Source: Entrophospora sp. SA101 (Eukaryota > Glomeromycota > Glomeromycetes > Entrophosporales > Entrophosporaceae). From it: a stretch of 27,758 bases of DNA. How positions within the stretch are numbered: the stretch's first letter is position 1; the number at the start of each line of letters is the position of its first letter. Location: assembly GCA_958430865.1 (NCBI GenBank), contig CAUDNR010004325.1, positions 7,427 to 35,184 on the forward strand, read 5' to 3'. Positions 1 through 9,026 of this stretch are shown piece by piece. The notes under the pieces were generated by a model. It was not told where the DNA came from and did no database searches. It worked only from the letters and a program-made list of their open reading frames with translations. A program made the translations under genes and the position numbers.

Positions 1-73
1 AAAATCATGTTCTTTTGTAAATATTAATTAATATTAATTATTACTTTATATTCTTCAATTAAAAAAAAAATAG

Positions 74-2201
74 AACAAAGGAAAAAATTGCTTTATGATT
101 CAATTTGCCATGAAGATTTAAACATTAGAAGTGATTTACTTGGATTAATATGTGAATCAAAAAAGGCAATAATAGAAATTACTGCACAAGAATTGGAATT
201 ATTGAAATCATTTTTAAAAATAAATATTAATTCCACTTCACCAGAGTTTAGACAAAAATTATATGGAAATTTAAATAAATTATTTAACAGATTGGAGATC
301 AATACAAACGGATTATTAAGAGATTATTTATCCAGGAAGAAATTTATTGAAAAAAATCGTCATCTAAATCAAAAAAAGGAGTTAGAGAATGTTGTGATGA
401 TTGAATTGGATGAAATTAAAAAGAAATTCGATAAATATGAGAGATTTTTGAATTGGTTGGTTGAATTGTTGATGGCTTCGTTGTATCCTGGAGCATCATT
501 TCAAAGAGTTTCTACCAGTTTAAATATTTTTAAATTATTATTAAATAAAAATTTTTTTTGTGAAAAATCAAAGTCATCAAAATCATCGTTAATTGTAAAT
601 ATAAATATTAAAACAATAAGAAATACTAAATTATTATTATACTGTCTGACAAATTCATTTAATGAAATTCGTAGCTTGGCTTATGAGATATTGAGAGAAT
701 TTGTTTCACCGTTGCCCGGAATTGTCAATAATCAAGAAGAAGCATTAACAATAAAATATATATTGAAATGGGCTTTTGATCGTATGATAAGTGCAAGGGC
801 TGTGGAAAGTGATAGTGGTGCAATGATTTTTCGACTGGTATTTAGGAAATATGTTATAGAACTAGGTCATATTATTGATTTTGAAAAGGAAGATATTTTA
901 ATTGAAGAAAGCATTGTTTTTGAAAAAGAAGTTTGCGAATATTCTTTGGTTTCATCTAGTATGTAATTAATTTTATTATTATTTTAATATGATAATTTTT
1001 AAATATTTAATAATCGATTTTTAACCTTGTTATATTGTAAATATATAGTCAATTTTATTCAAAAAATTTTAAGAATATTAAAGACACAAATTAACATCGC
1101 ATCAAATAATCTTTTATTAGCATCAAAAAAATATCCAATGTATGGAACATTAATTGGACTTCAATATCTATTTTTAGAAATTAATTATAATTCAGATTTT
1201 GTAAAAAAAAATATTTTAGAATGGAGAGCTTTACATAAAGATGTTTTACAATTGATTGATCATGTGTGTCAAATAGTTTTAGAAATTTTATCTAGCCCAT
1301 CACCTGAAGGTAATTTGCCTGAAGGCGTTGATGATGGAGGAACATTGGATATGAATGATGATGATATAACGGTTGATTATGATGAATTCTATGAAAATGG
1401 AGGAGGAAGAGGAGAAGAAATGAGTGATGGTAATGATAATATATTTGGGCCCAAACATCAAATTATATTGAGTTGTTGTTGGAGAACTGTTAAAGAAGCA
1501 TGTACTTTACTTGCAATAATCTTATCAAGAACCCCCGCTTCACTATATTTGAATAGTAATAATAACGGAGGAGATAACGATGATAATGCTGATAATAGTA
1601 ATAATGTAATTTACAAATTAAATATTAAGTATATATTAACTATTTAATTGATTGATTGATTTTTTTAAATTTATATATATAGTATGCATTAGTTGATTAT
1701 GAACAAGTTCGTAAAGGTGGAGAATTATTTAAGAATTTATTAATTTCTATAAGACATCGTGGTGCATTTTCAGCAATATATCCCGAATTTTTAAAAGTTT
1801 GCACCAGATTATTATCATCAAACCAATCAGATTTTTTTGGTTTACCAAAAATTTGGTTGGAGGTAAATTTTTGAATAAAAAAAAATTTTATATGTGAAAT
1901 TATCTATTAAATAATAATAATAAACTATTTTTTTTCCTCTTTTTAAAGGAAAATATAAATGCCATAAAGACAAATTCGATTTCAATAACAAGAAGAAGTG
2001 CAGGATTACCTTATTATATATTGGCAATAGTTTACAGTGAGTCGTCATCATCGAATCGTAGAATGTTATTACCTTGGGTGATGAAAACTTTATTTGAAAT
2101 TGGATTTAAAGAGTTATCTGATGAAGATGCTGGTGCTAGTGATGGTTATGATTATGATAATAATAATAATGATGATGATGATGATGTTTTTGATAATAAA
2201 G
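74..2201 (+). CDS. TRM732: Trm732/THADA-like tRNA 2'-O-methylation cofactor, partial
   Basis: Exons read as 74..958, 1049..1605, 1683..1862 and 1949..2201, all phases compatible; the frame is already open at 74 after a TAG acceptor, so the 5' part lies outside the window. About 625 codons are present. Family signatures seen: FRQKLYGNLNKLFNRLE, FLNWLVELLMASLYPGASFQ, EWRALHKDVLQLIDHVCQI, SSPSPEGNLPEG, IILSCCWRTVKEACTLLAII, IRHRGAFSAIYPEF and RRSAGLPYYILAI. The last five belong to the DUF2428 region of THADA and yeast Trm732, an Armadillo-like partner of the methyltransferase Trm7 (FTSJ1) that directs Nm32 modification of the tRNA anticodon loop in the cytoplasm. Acidic Asn/Asp-rich inserts (about 1320-1440 and 2115-2200) interrupt the domain. 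The family normally continues for several hundred residues after RRSAGLP; that part is not seen. A possible next exon from 2290 (after AAAG, correct phase) reads ENSKKNPQTNIKWI and stops. Likely 3'-truncated or misassembled. Confidence 0.82.
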
Positions 2202-2202
2202 G

Positions 2203-2850
2203 TAAATAGAATGTAATCTTTTGTTTAATTTTTGTGAAATTTATTAAATTTATTAATTATTCCTATCAATAACAATAAAGTAATTAAAGAAAATTCGAAA
2301 AAGAATCCTCAAACAAATATAAAATGGATTTAATCATAGATTTGTTCTAATTATTCACTTTCTCAACATCAGAAAATATTTAATTAATCGCTAAACTTCT
2401 TCTTTGGCTGTTTTGATCAAAATACTTAAAAGCATTTAACAGTTTATCTTCTAATAATAATATTTGAACTCAAGCTATCAAAGAATGCAATGAAATCAAT
2501 GAATTTAAAGAAATTCAGCTATTAATAGTGCTTATATTCCATAAATACATATACCATATTGTTTTTTAAGTTGGCAGTTTAAAATTTCAAGCTAAAAGGA
2601 ACCTACATCTTTCAAAAAAAAAAAAAATCCAAGCATTTAGGATCTTGAAATTACAAAAGACAATTGTGTTATATATATATGTTTACGCAGGCTGTTGCCT
2701 CCTCCCTCTGAGAGGTTTTTAATTTCGTGACTACAAAGGATAAGCTAGGCCTAACCCTTGTGGAAATGATTGGATGTAACTACTTGTTTAAAGAATGCTA
2801 TTTTTATTTTTGCTAATTACAATAATTTTAATTAAAATGATGTAAATAAT
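2203..2850. other. Noncoding stretch after the broken TRM732 end
   Basis: No sustained reading frame was found on either strand apart from the short putative exon at 2290-2331. About 2690-2810 has a different, less AT-rich composition (CCTCCCTCTGAGAGG hairpin, TAGGCCTAACCCTTGTGG) and looks like the end of a dispersed repeat; no terminal repeats or target duplication were recognised. It may mark the insertion that removed the 3' half of TRM732, but that is inference. Confidence 0.4.
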
Positions 2851-2854
2851 TATA

Positions 2855-3778
2855 TCATTGATCTTCAAAGCATTCATCTTCTTGATTCCATTTTATTGAA
2901 TCAAGATCAACCCCCATATTTAAAAGCATAAATGTCATAGAATCTTTATCAACTTTATCAACATCTTGAATATCATCATTATTATTACTATCCTCATTAT
3001 CTGAATCATTATTTTTATTATTGTTGTTTATATTACAACTATCATGATTATTATTATTATCCCAACCCCAATTCCCATATGAATAAGAAAAACCTGAATA
3101 TTCAAGGAATGAACTTCTTTTAGGCATTTTGGAGTGTAACAATTCTGCTGCTTCTTGGCTTGCACTTCTCCATTTTTTAATTAATTCATCAATGGTATTT
3201 TTTTCATCCTGAAAATATATTTCTTTAATAAAATTATATATCTATCATATTTAAGAATGCATCAATTAAATACCTTTTCTTCATAACTCATTGCCAGTTG
3301 GATTTTTTGTATATTATTTTTCATATTTATAATATCTTTTTCCAAATTATATTGTTGATCCATTAAAATCTTAAGCTCTGGATGCTTACGTTCAATATTT
3401 ATAGATGATTTTAAACCATTAAAGCTACCACCACTTTTATATTTAAGATTAGTTTTATTATTAGATTTCAATAGAATAGTTTTAGATTTTGCGTTTTTTA
3501 TTATAGATGAAATAGATTGATGTTGTTGTTGGCCTGATGATCGCTTTTTTGGTAAAGGTTCTTCTGAATTATTTGTTGATGAAAACTATCATGAGATTAT
3601 ATACATGTAAAAAAGTGTGTGTATGTTCGTTTAATTAAAAAAACTTAACAAAAAATTGATGAAAATGTTTAACTACAGTTTGATCCTTTTGATTGGACAA
3701 AAGTGTTTTATTTAGAAGTTGATTTTTTATCCAATATATTGAAATTTCAGAACTTTTATTATCAGTAAAAGTTGTCAT
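2855..3778 (-). CDS. SFR1: Sfr1/Mei5-like Swi5-dependent recombination mediator
   Basis: Three exons on the minus strand, 3778..3650, 3585..3274 and 3208..2855, joined by 64- and 65-nt introns in phase 0; 264 residues. The N-terminal part is polar and basic (PLPKKRSSGQQQ). It is followed by a heptad-rich stretch (HPELKILMDQQYNLEKDIIN, then QLAMSYEEK) that runs across the intron into DEKNTIDELIKKWRSASQEA. This coiled coil followed by a 'LIxKWRxASQxAA' segment is characteristic of Mei5/Sfr1, as is the C-terminal MTFMLLNMGVDLDSIKWN before an acidic end. In the family Sfr1 pairs with Swi5 and stabilises Rad51/Dmc1 filaments in homologous recombination. An Asn/Asp-rich insert (about 3000-3060) is low-complexity. 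The start ATG overlaps the stop codon of the upstream gene (ATGA), leaving no intergenic promoter. Identification rests on motif recognition by eye. Confidence 0.75.
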
Positions 3779-4131
3779 TGAATGTTTTTTTCATTTTTTA
3801 ATCTTTGAATGATTTCTTCAAGATCGTTAATCCTGAATTCCATTCTTTCTTTGTATGAGTTATAATTGGATTTTAACATACTTAAGTTTAATGCACAAGA
3901 TCCAAATAAACACCAGGCGAAATATTTGTAAATAAATTTTGAATATTTTTTAAATTTTGATCCACTATCATTATTAAAATTATCATCATTCAAAGAAATT
4001 TGATGGGTTGTGGAATAAAAATGTCTTAAAAATCGATCATTTTTTGTTCTAAAATTTTTAAATAAATAATATCTATATAACGACAAGGATGATGACGACA
4101 ACATTTCACTTGAATATTTATTAATGGGCAT
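3775..4131 (-). CDS. Small single-pass mitochondrial membrane protein, unidentified
   Basis: Single-exon frame of 118 residues. The N-terminus is rich in Ser, Tyr, Arg and Lys with almost no acidic residues (MLSSSSLSLYRYYLFKNFRT, RFLRHFYSTTHQ), as in a mitochondrial presequence. About residue 63 begins KFKKYSKFIYKYFAWCLFGS, a weak membrane segment continuing CALNLSM, then a Lys/Arg/Glu-rich helix (YKERMEFRINDLEEIIQRLK) that could form a coiled coil. The layout (presequence, one membrane span, C-terminal coiled coil) is that of small inner-membrane assembly factors such as the Ina17 type, but no family was recognised. The first ATG (4131) lies in the terminal inverted repeat of an element; the second Met (ATG at 4104, codon 10) gives a cleaner presequence and may be the real start. 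The stop overlaps the SFR1 start by four bases. Confidence 0.6.
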   Translation of the reverse strand: MPINKYSSEMLSSSSLSLYRYYLFKNFRTKNDRFLRHFYSTTHQISLNDDNFNNDSGSKFKKYSKFIYKYFAWCLFGSCALNLSMLKSNYNSYKERMEFRINDLEEIIQRLKNEKNIQ

Positions 4132-4830
4132 CCTCAGAAAAATTTGATTTGATTAAGATTTGTATTTGATTTGACTAATTTGTCCTCATAAATTTGTCGA
4201 TCAAAATTTATTTAATCTTAGGATTTGATTTAGTAAGATTTACCCAGTGTTGAAAATTCGGTGTGGGGAATGCGGGGGTGTAACATTACACACCAATCAA
4301 GTTTTTAATTTTTGGAGATAGTTTCTAAATTTGTACTGGTTACACAACTAAATTACAACACTGGATTTACCAATCAAAATTTTAAATTTTTGTGGGAGAA
4401 AAAAAAATTTTTTTAAAAATAACGCGTTTTTTTGATAATTTGAATTCAAGAATTACTAGAAGTACTTTTCAGTATTTGAGTGAAGAATTTATTCCTGTTT
4501 GCAAAGAAAAAACAATAATAATAGTGATAATAATATTATTACTAAAAAAAAAAATGAATATTGATAGCATTTTGGAAACAAATACACTGGTATACCAATG
4601 ATTGCATTTATTACCTTTTTTGTTTTTTTTTAGCTTCATGGAGTACTATTATTTATTCTTCCTCATCTGAGGAGAGGAGGGAGGAGGAAGAGGAATCATT
4701 TATTTCAGAACGTTTGGGAAGCAAAGAAATGCATAATTAAAAGTAATTTCCATTTCAGATATTTTCAAGGTTGTACAAATAGAAAATTTAATTACTGAAT
4801 CTAATCAAATTTTAATTTCTGAGGACGCCC
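4126..4830. mobile_element. 705-bp element with terminal inverted repeats
   Basis: The left end GGGCATCCTCAGAAA (4126-4140), continuing AATTTGATTTGATTAAGATT, is mirrored at the right by ATCTAATCAAATTTTAATTT followed by CTGAGGACGCCC (ending 4830). The arms match imperfectly over about 35 bp. No convincing target duplication is visible (AAT lies outside both ends). Inside are a nested hAT-type MITE and a weak plus-strand reading possibility: a frame ending at GAAACAAATACACTG before a GTATAC donor (4590), which joins in phase to a frame starting at CTTCATGGAGTAC (after TTTAG, about 4635) and stays open about 56 codons. I recognise no transposase in it. The element type is unknown. Confidence 0.5.
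4245..4363. mobile_element. 119-bp hAT-type MITE with 8-bp target duplication
   Basis: The element begins CAGTGTTGAAAATTCGGTGT and ends ACACAACTAAATTACAACACTG. The terminal 8 bp are perfect inverted repeats (CAGTGTTG/CAACACTG) and similarity extends imperfectly to about 20 bp. It is flanked on both sides by the identical octamer GATTTACC (4237-4244 and 4364-4371). An 8-bp target duplication with termini starting CAGTG is the hallmark of hAT-superfamily DNA transposons; at this size with no reading frame it is a non-autonomous MITE. It is inserted inside the larger inverted-repeat element and is therefore younger. No hAT transposase is seen in the window. Confidence 0.85.
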
Positions 4831-4927
4831 AATATGAAATTTGTTATTGTTATTGTTCCACTAAAAAATAAAAACACGGGGACAAAATAAATAAAATGTA
4901 ACATGTTTTTTTAAAAAATTTTCTAAA

Positions 4928-7253
4928 ATGGCAGTGTCTTTTACTCTTTTAGCATTCATCCTATACTTTTTTATTGGGATAGTTTATGCAGAATTTTCTC
5001 CTATTTCTTATCTCAGTGCTGAATTATGTGCTGCTGGTGCCATTGGCTCAAAAGTCATAACGAAAAATGATTTAGAATACAATGATGCTAGAATGGGAGA
5101 ACGAATTAGGTTTTTTTCAGTTAAAATTTTATTTTTTTAATGTTAGATCATTGGCTCAGATAGCAATAAATTCTTTTATATATATGTTAAATGTCAAATT
5201 CAAATTTTAACTTAAATAGGAAACAAAGATATCCTTTGGTCATTGCATATCCAATGAATTCAACCCAAGTTCAGAGTTTAGTATTATGCGCAGTTTTTTG
5301 GAAGAAAACTCCTTGTGTAAGAAATGGTGGTCACAGGTGATAAATATTCTTTGTTTATTTGCGATGAACGACTACAAGTATATGAATAAATTTATTAATT
5401 TTTATTTAATCATAGCAATGAAGGGTATTCATCGATTGATGATTCGATTGTCATTGATCTCAAATATATGAACAATGTTGAATATGATCCCACTTCAGGA
5501 ATAGCTACAGTTCAAGGCGGAATAAGACTTGGACCATTATATCTAGAACTTGATAAATATCAACAAACTATTATATCAGCCAATGGACCAACAGTTGGTT
5601 TATCAGGTTCCATTGCTTCAGGAGGATTTGGAATACAGTCTCGTAAATACGGTGTTGCTGGTGACTTTGTCGTTGAAGCAGAAGTAATTTTAGCAAATGG
5701 AACGATTGTTACAGCAAGTGATTCATCAAATCCAGATTTATTCTGGGCATTAAGAGGTGGTGGTGGTGGTACATTTGGAATTGTTACTCAATGGAAATTA
5801 AAAACCATTCAAGCATGGGTAGAGGCTACCAATTTTAATACCGATTTTAATATCGTAGATTTTAATATAGCTCTCAAGTTGTTTTCTAACTGGGCTTATA
5901 ATGCAAATTTTAGTTTATCCACTTTTTTATATTTTTCAAATAAGGAACTTAGGGTAATTGGAACCGGAATATGTAACAAAGATTTAATGCACAAATGGCT
6001 TTTTGAAACTGAATTATTTAAAATTGTAGGTGCCAAGACACATAAGCAAACCTGCAATCATTTGCAATCTAGAGCATATTTTTTGGATAATGAAAATATT
6101 AGAGAAAAACTTTGCACCCAAAGAATTAATTTATTAAATATTGGTATAGACCCACTTGGTCCTAACGACAATATTACAATTTCAACACCAACTCTTGTAA
6201 CCGAAGGAATTATCAATACTATCCCACCAGGGTTTAAACAAAATAGAGAATTGGTAAAAACCAAATCATTTTTTTTTAATGCTAGTGCCTTTAGTGATGC
6301 TAATATTGCTACACTGAATAATCTTCGGACTACCATGCCAGATGGCGCATATGCAGAATTAACATCGTATGGTGGCTATCTTGAAACATTGCCCACAAAT
6401 CTTACAGCATTTAGTCACAGAACTGGTACAGCATACCATATATTACTTAATGTCCCTTTGACTGGAAGTGAAACAGATGTTAATGCAAAATTAGATTATG
6501 TCAAACTATGGGAAAGTACTGTTGGGCCAATATCAAATGGTCATAGTTATCAGGTAATTATTAACAAATAAGTAAACAAACAAACAAGTAAACAAACAAA
6601 CAAATAATAAATAAACAATAATATAATAAAAAATTTATTTAAAAATCATAATAATATTTATTATAGGGATATTCTGATGAAGATTTAGGAGATCAATTTG
6701 GTGAAAAATATTTTGGAAACAACTATAAAAAACTAAAAGAAATCAAATCATCCTATGATCCAACAAATCTTTTTGTTTCCAGTCAATCAATACCGCCAAA
6801 TCCAACCACGCCAAATATACCACCATCTTTGCCTAATATCAATCAATGTCCACTTGGATTTTTTGGTGGCAATGATCCACCAGGTAGACGCCAAAGTAGT
6901 AGTAGTAGTAGTAGTAAATTTTATTGTTGTATTAATATGAGTAAATTATCAATTCTATTTGTTATTATTGTAATTATATGGTAAAAATTCTACAGACATA
7001 CATATATATATAATAATATTAGAGAGAAGTTACAAATTTTTTTTTACTATATATAATAATTTCCAAAAAGATAAACAAATACATGGATGTTATATTATAA
7101 GGTTTTTTTTTTTTTTTAAGAACATGCAAATTTTTTAGCATTTACGGATATGCATTGGGTTCACTGATAACATTTGTATTTGTATTAATGCGAATTAAAA
7201 AAATGATAGAATATAAAAATTATATAGCAAATTTGTATTCCAAAAAAAAATAA
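4928..7253 (+). CDS. Secreted/membrane FAD-linked oxidase, BBE type
   Basis: Exons 4928..5109, 5220..5336, 5416..6553, 6667..6980 and 7139..7253 give 621 residues. A cleavable signal peptide (residues 1-21, ending VYA) is followed by an FAD-binding PCMH domain: KQRYPLVIAYPMNSTQVQ, RNGGHSNEGYSS with the conserved flavin-linking His99, then NGPTVGLSGSIASGGFGIQS and DLFWALRGGGGGTFGIVTQW. The C-terminal berberine/BBE motif is YFGNNYKKLKEIKSSYDPTN. This family oxidises alcohols, sugars or alkaloids with FAD in the secretory pathway or cell wall; the substrate cannot be told. The Cys that makes the second flavin bond in bicovalent members (CPTVG) is Gly157 here, so single His-linked FAD is likely. 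After a Pro-rich linker and Ser7 run the C-terminus is hydrophobic. If the last intron (6981..7138) is kept, translation stops at 6984 with a GPI-like tail (584 residues); if removed, the chain continues through a long membrane segment into MRIKKMIEYKNYIANLYS and a Lys-rich end. Confidence 0.85.
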
Positions 7254-8286
7254 TTAAACCTATGATTCAGTACAAATCCCACGTAGACAACCTACAATAA
7301 GGTGTCTCGGGTGTAAGCCCCAACGTCGCGAACGATTCTCGTCGTGCTTCTTTAAAAATACATCACGGGTTCCGTCTACTGCTGAAAATTGAGTGCTTGG
7401 TTATCAGCCTTAATTTCAAGTAATACAAGTAGAATTCGCACCATGATGATTAAACGGTAAGGTGAAATTCATGATTTATTTTTTTCTGGTATTTTCTCAC
7501 TTGATATAATACCATCAAGAAATGGGAATGCGCCTCTTTTTCTCTTGACGATGGATCAACAATTGCAATGTTTGGTTCGCAAGTTCATTTAATGCCGCAT
7601 CTCCAATACAACGAGGAGTATCAAGAACCAATTTGACGTTAGGATAATTAGATGTAAAATTTTCAAATCTAATGATATAATTTGTTCGTAAATGTGCTTT
7701 AGATTTGTTTTCCTAAGTAGTGCAAAACAAAAAATAGAATCTGTCTACGCATAATCTTTGTAACAAGAATTACACAATTATTGTCATTGACATGGTCAAC
7801 AATCGGGGAAATTTTAAAGTAAACATTTACTTGGCGCCATGTTATAAAAAAAGATTACGATGGTTCAAAAAAGAAATGATATCTGATGAACCTGTCGAAC
7901 ACAAAGAGACCAATAAACAAGTTGAACCTGTCAATAAATGCGCATTGCAACTCAAGTACGATATCAAAAAATATTAAAACTCCGAAATTGAGTTGAAAAA
8001 ACCGCAATAAAATCGGGATGCCATCTTTCAAAAAAGTGTAAAAGAAACTTTGAGAGAGAGGGGTCGCGCGTCATAATAAACTTGATCCCTGCGATTGAAT
8101 TACGCCATCGAAAATACTAAAGCCTCGACATGAAACAGAATTAAATGAAGCTAAAGCATTTTCATCCGAACAAAAGGGTAACATTGACAGAGTATCAAAG
8201 CATGATCACAAGTGAATGCGGTATGAACATTACAACTTTACTCTAAAATGTATTATTGTTGGCAGCTTCAATAGTCCAATCCTCCG
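7254..8286. other. Accessory intergenic stretch with decayed coding pieces
   Basis: There is no intact gene. About 7270-7400 is locally GC-richer (GGTGTCTCGGGTGTAAGCC, CAACGTCGCGAACGATTC) and unlike its surroundings; it does not fit 5S rRNA or tRNA consensus. A plus-strand frame at 7792-7977 (APCYKKRLRWFKKEM...VEHKETNKQVEPVNKC) has a reasonable amino-acid mix but no recognised domain, start context or flanking exons. A minus-strand fragment at 7515-7712 is listed separately. The stretch looks like overlapping remnants of dispersed repeats. Confidence 0.35.
7515..7712 (-). pseudogene. Decayed exon of an unrecognised protein
   Basis: The minus-strand frame opens right after an acceptor-like CACTACTTAG and stays open for 65 codons: ENKSKAHLRTNYIIRFENFT, then SNYPNVKLVLDTPRCIGDAA, then LNELANQTLQLLIHRQEKKR and RIPIS before TGA. 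A frame this long with balanced composition is unlikely by chance in DNA this AT-rich. No domain is recognised and no neighbouring exon could be connected, so it is treated as a coding relic, possibly from a lineage-specific or transposon-borne family. Confidence 0.35.
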
Positions 8287-8464
8287 CTGGTAGAAAAAAA
8301 TGTAGTTCACAAAGATTTCACATAGTGAAGACATCGAGTATAACAGCCGCTTTTTACAATATTTTTACAACTGTTTTACAAATACTAGTGAAATATTAAA
8401 AACGGTGTTATACTCGATGTCTTCACTATGTGAAATCTTTGTGAATTACATTTTTTTTTACCAG
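8287..8464. mobile_element. 178-bp near-perfect hairpin (MITE-like)
   Basis: The left arm starts CTGGTAGAAAAAAATGTAG at 8287 and runs through TTCACAAAGATTTCACATAG and TGAAGACATCGAGTATAACA to about 8352. The right arm (about 8396-8464) is its reverse complement with few mismatches, ending ATTACATTTTTTTTTACCAG. The arms are 60-65 bp and the loop about 45 bp, rich in TTTTAC/AATATT. There is no coding capacity. A 5'-TA occurs at the same place in both arms (GGTA/TACC), compatible with Tc1/mariner-type targeting, but the inverted repeat extends beyond it so no target duplication can be assigned. A foldback MITE is the best explanation. Confidence 0.65.
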
Positions 8465-8634
8465 TTCTCTCCCCAAAATATTTATGGTTCATCAAAAAAA
8501 AGGTTATCAAGAAAATTATATGCAAAAAGTTTAGTAATAATACCACAAATTTCCTTTATAATATTACTCTTTTATTAAGGGACGCCTTGATAAAATTATT
8601 TATTTTTACTTGAGTTTTCTCAAATATTTACACA

Positions 8635-8852
8635 GTTTAACTTGCTGTGTGATCTCGTTAACCCTAATATTAACCTGCTTAGTGATCTCGTTGATATTAG
8701 TAAATATTGACTGGGAGTTAAAGATTCATAGAGGAATCTCGTTAACTCATATCCTTCGTGGATGATTTCTTAAGGGAGCTAGCCTGCTAAGTGATCTCGC
8801 TAGTTACTTTATTTATCGGGCACATGTCACTTGTAACCAAAAGGGGTTACAA
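8635..8852. repeat. Array of short hairpins sharing a 15-nt loop
   Basis: Three hairpins have nearly the same 15-nt loop on different stems. Unit 1: stem TTAAC/GTTAA around TTGCTGTGTGATCTC (loop 8642-8656). Unit 2: stem TAATATTAAC/GTTGATATTA (8665-8674 with 8690-8699, one G-T pair) around CTGCTTAGTGATCTC. Unit 4: stem AGCTAGC/GCTAGTT around CTGCTAAGTGATCTC (loop 8784-8798). A variant unit 3 (8715-8748) pairs GAGTTAA with TTAACTC and AGATT with AATCT. ATCC/GGAT (8751-8763) and TTGTAACC/GGTTACAA (8831-8852) follow. Stems differ yet pair, so pairing rather than primary sequence appears conserved. Function unknown: it could be a structured RNA, protein-binding repeats or a decayed foldback repeat. 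No reading frame crosses it. Confidence 0.6.
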
Positions 8853-9026
8853 TTTTACAGGTTTGATTGTATTTTTTTTAATTACACAAAAATCACGTGA
8901 ATCCATTTTTGGAGAAAAAATTGATTTGAAAATTTGGACACGTCCAATTATTTAAATTATTTTACTACTAAATCAGTTTGTAAACATCAATAATATTAGT
9001 CAAGTGTAAAAACCTTTATTGCCACA

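Noticed and set aside
2021..2209. Separate small acidic protein
   Set aside because: It is the last visible exon of the TRM732-like gene; the apparent start is internal to ILAIVYSES.
6058..6336. 92-residue minus-strand frame inside the FAD oxidase
   Set aside because: Shadow of a well-supported plus-strand exon.
7270..7400. Possible 5S rRNA or tRNA gene in the GC-richer patch
   Set aside because: No internal promoter boxes or cloverleaf could be matched; left as an unexplained island.
8655..8668. Telomere-like TTAACCCTAA
   Set aside because: A single occurrence embedded in the hairpin array, not a tandem telomeric repeat.
8635..8852. CRISPR array
   Set aside because: The repeats are hairpin loops on differing stems with irregular spacing, in a eukaryotic context and without cas genes; this does not fit CRISPR organisation.
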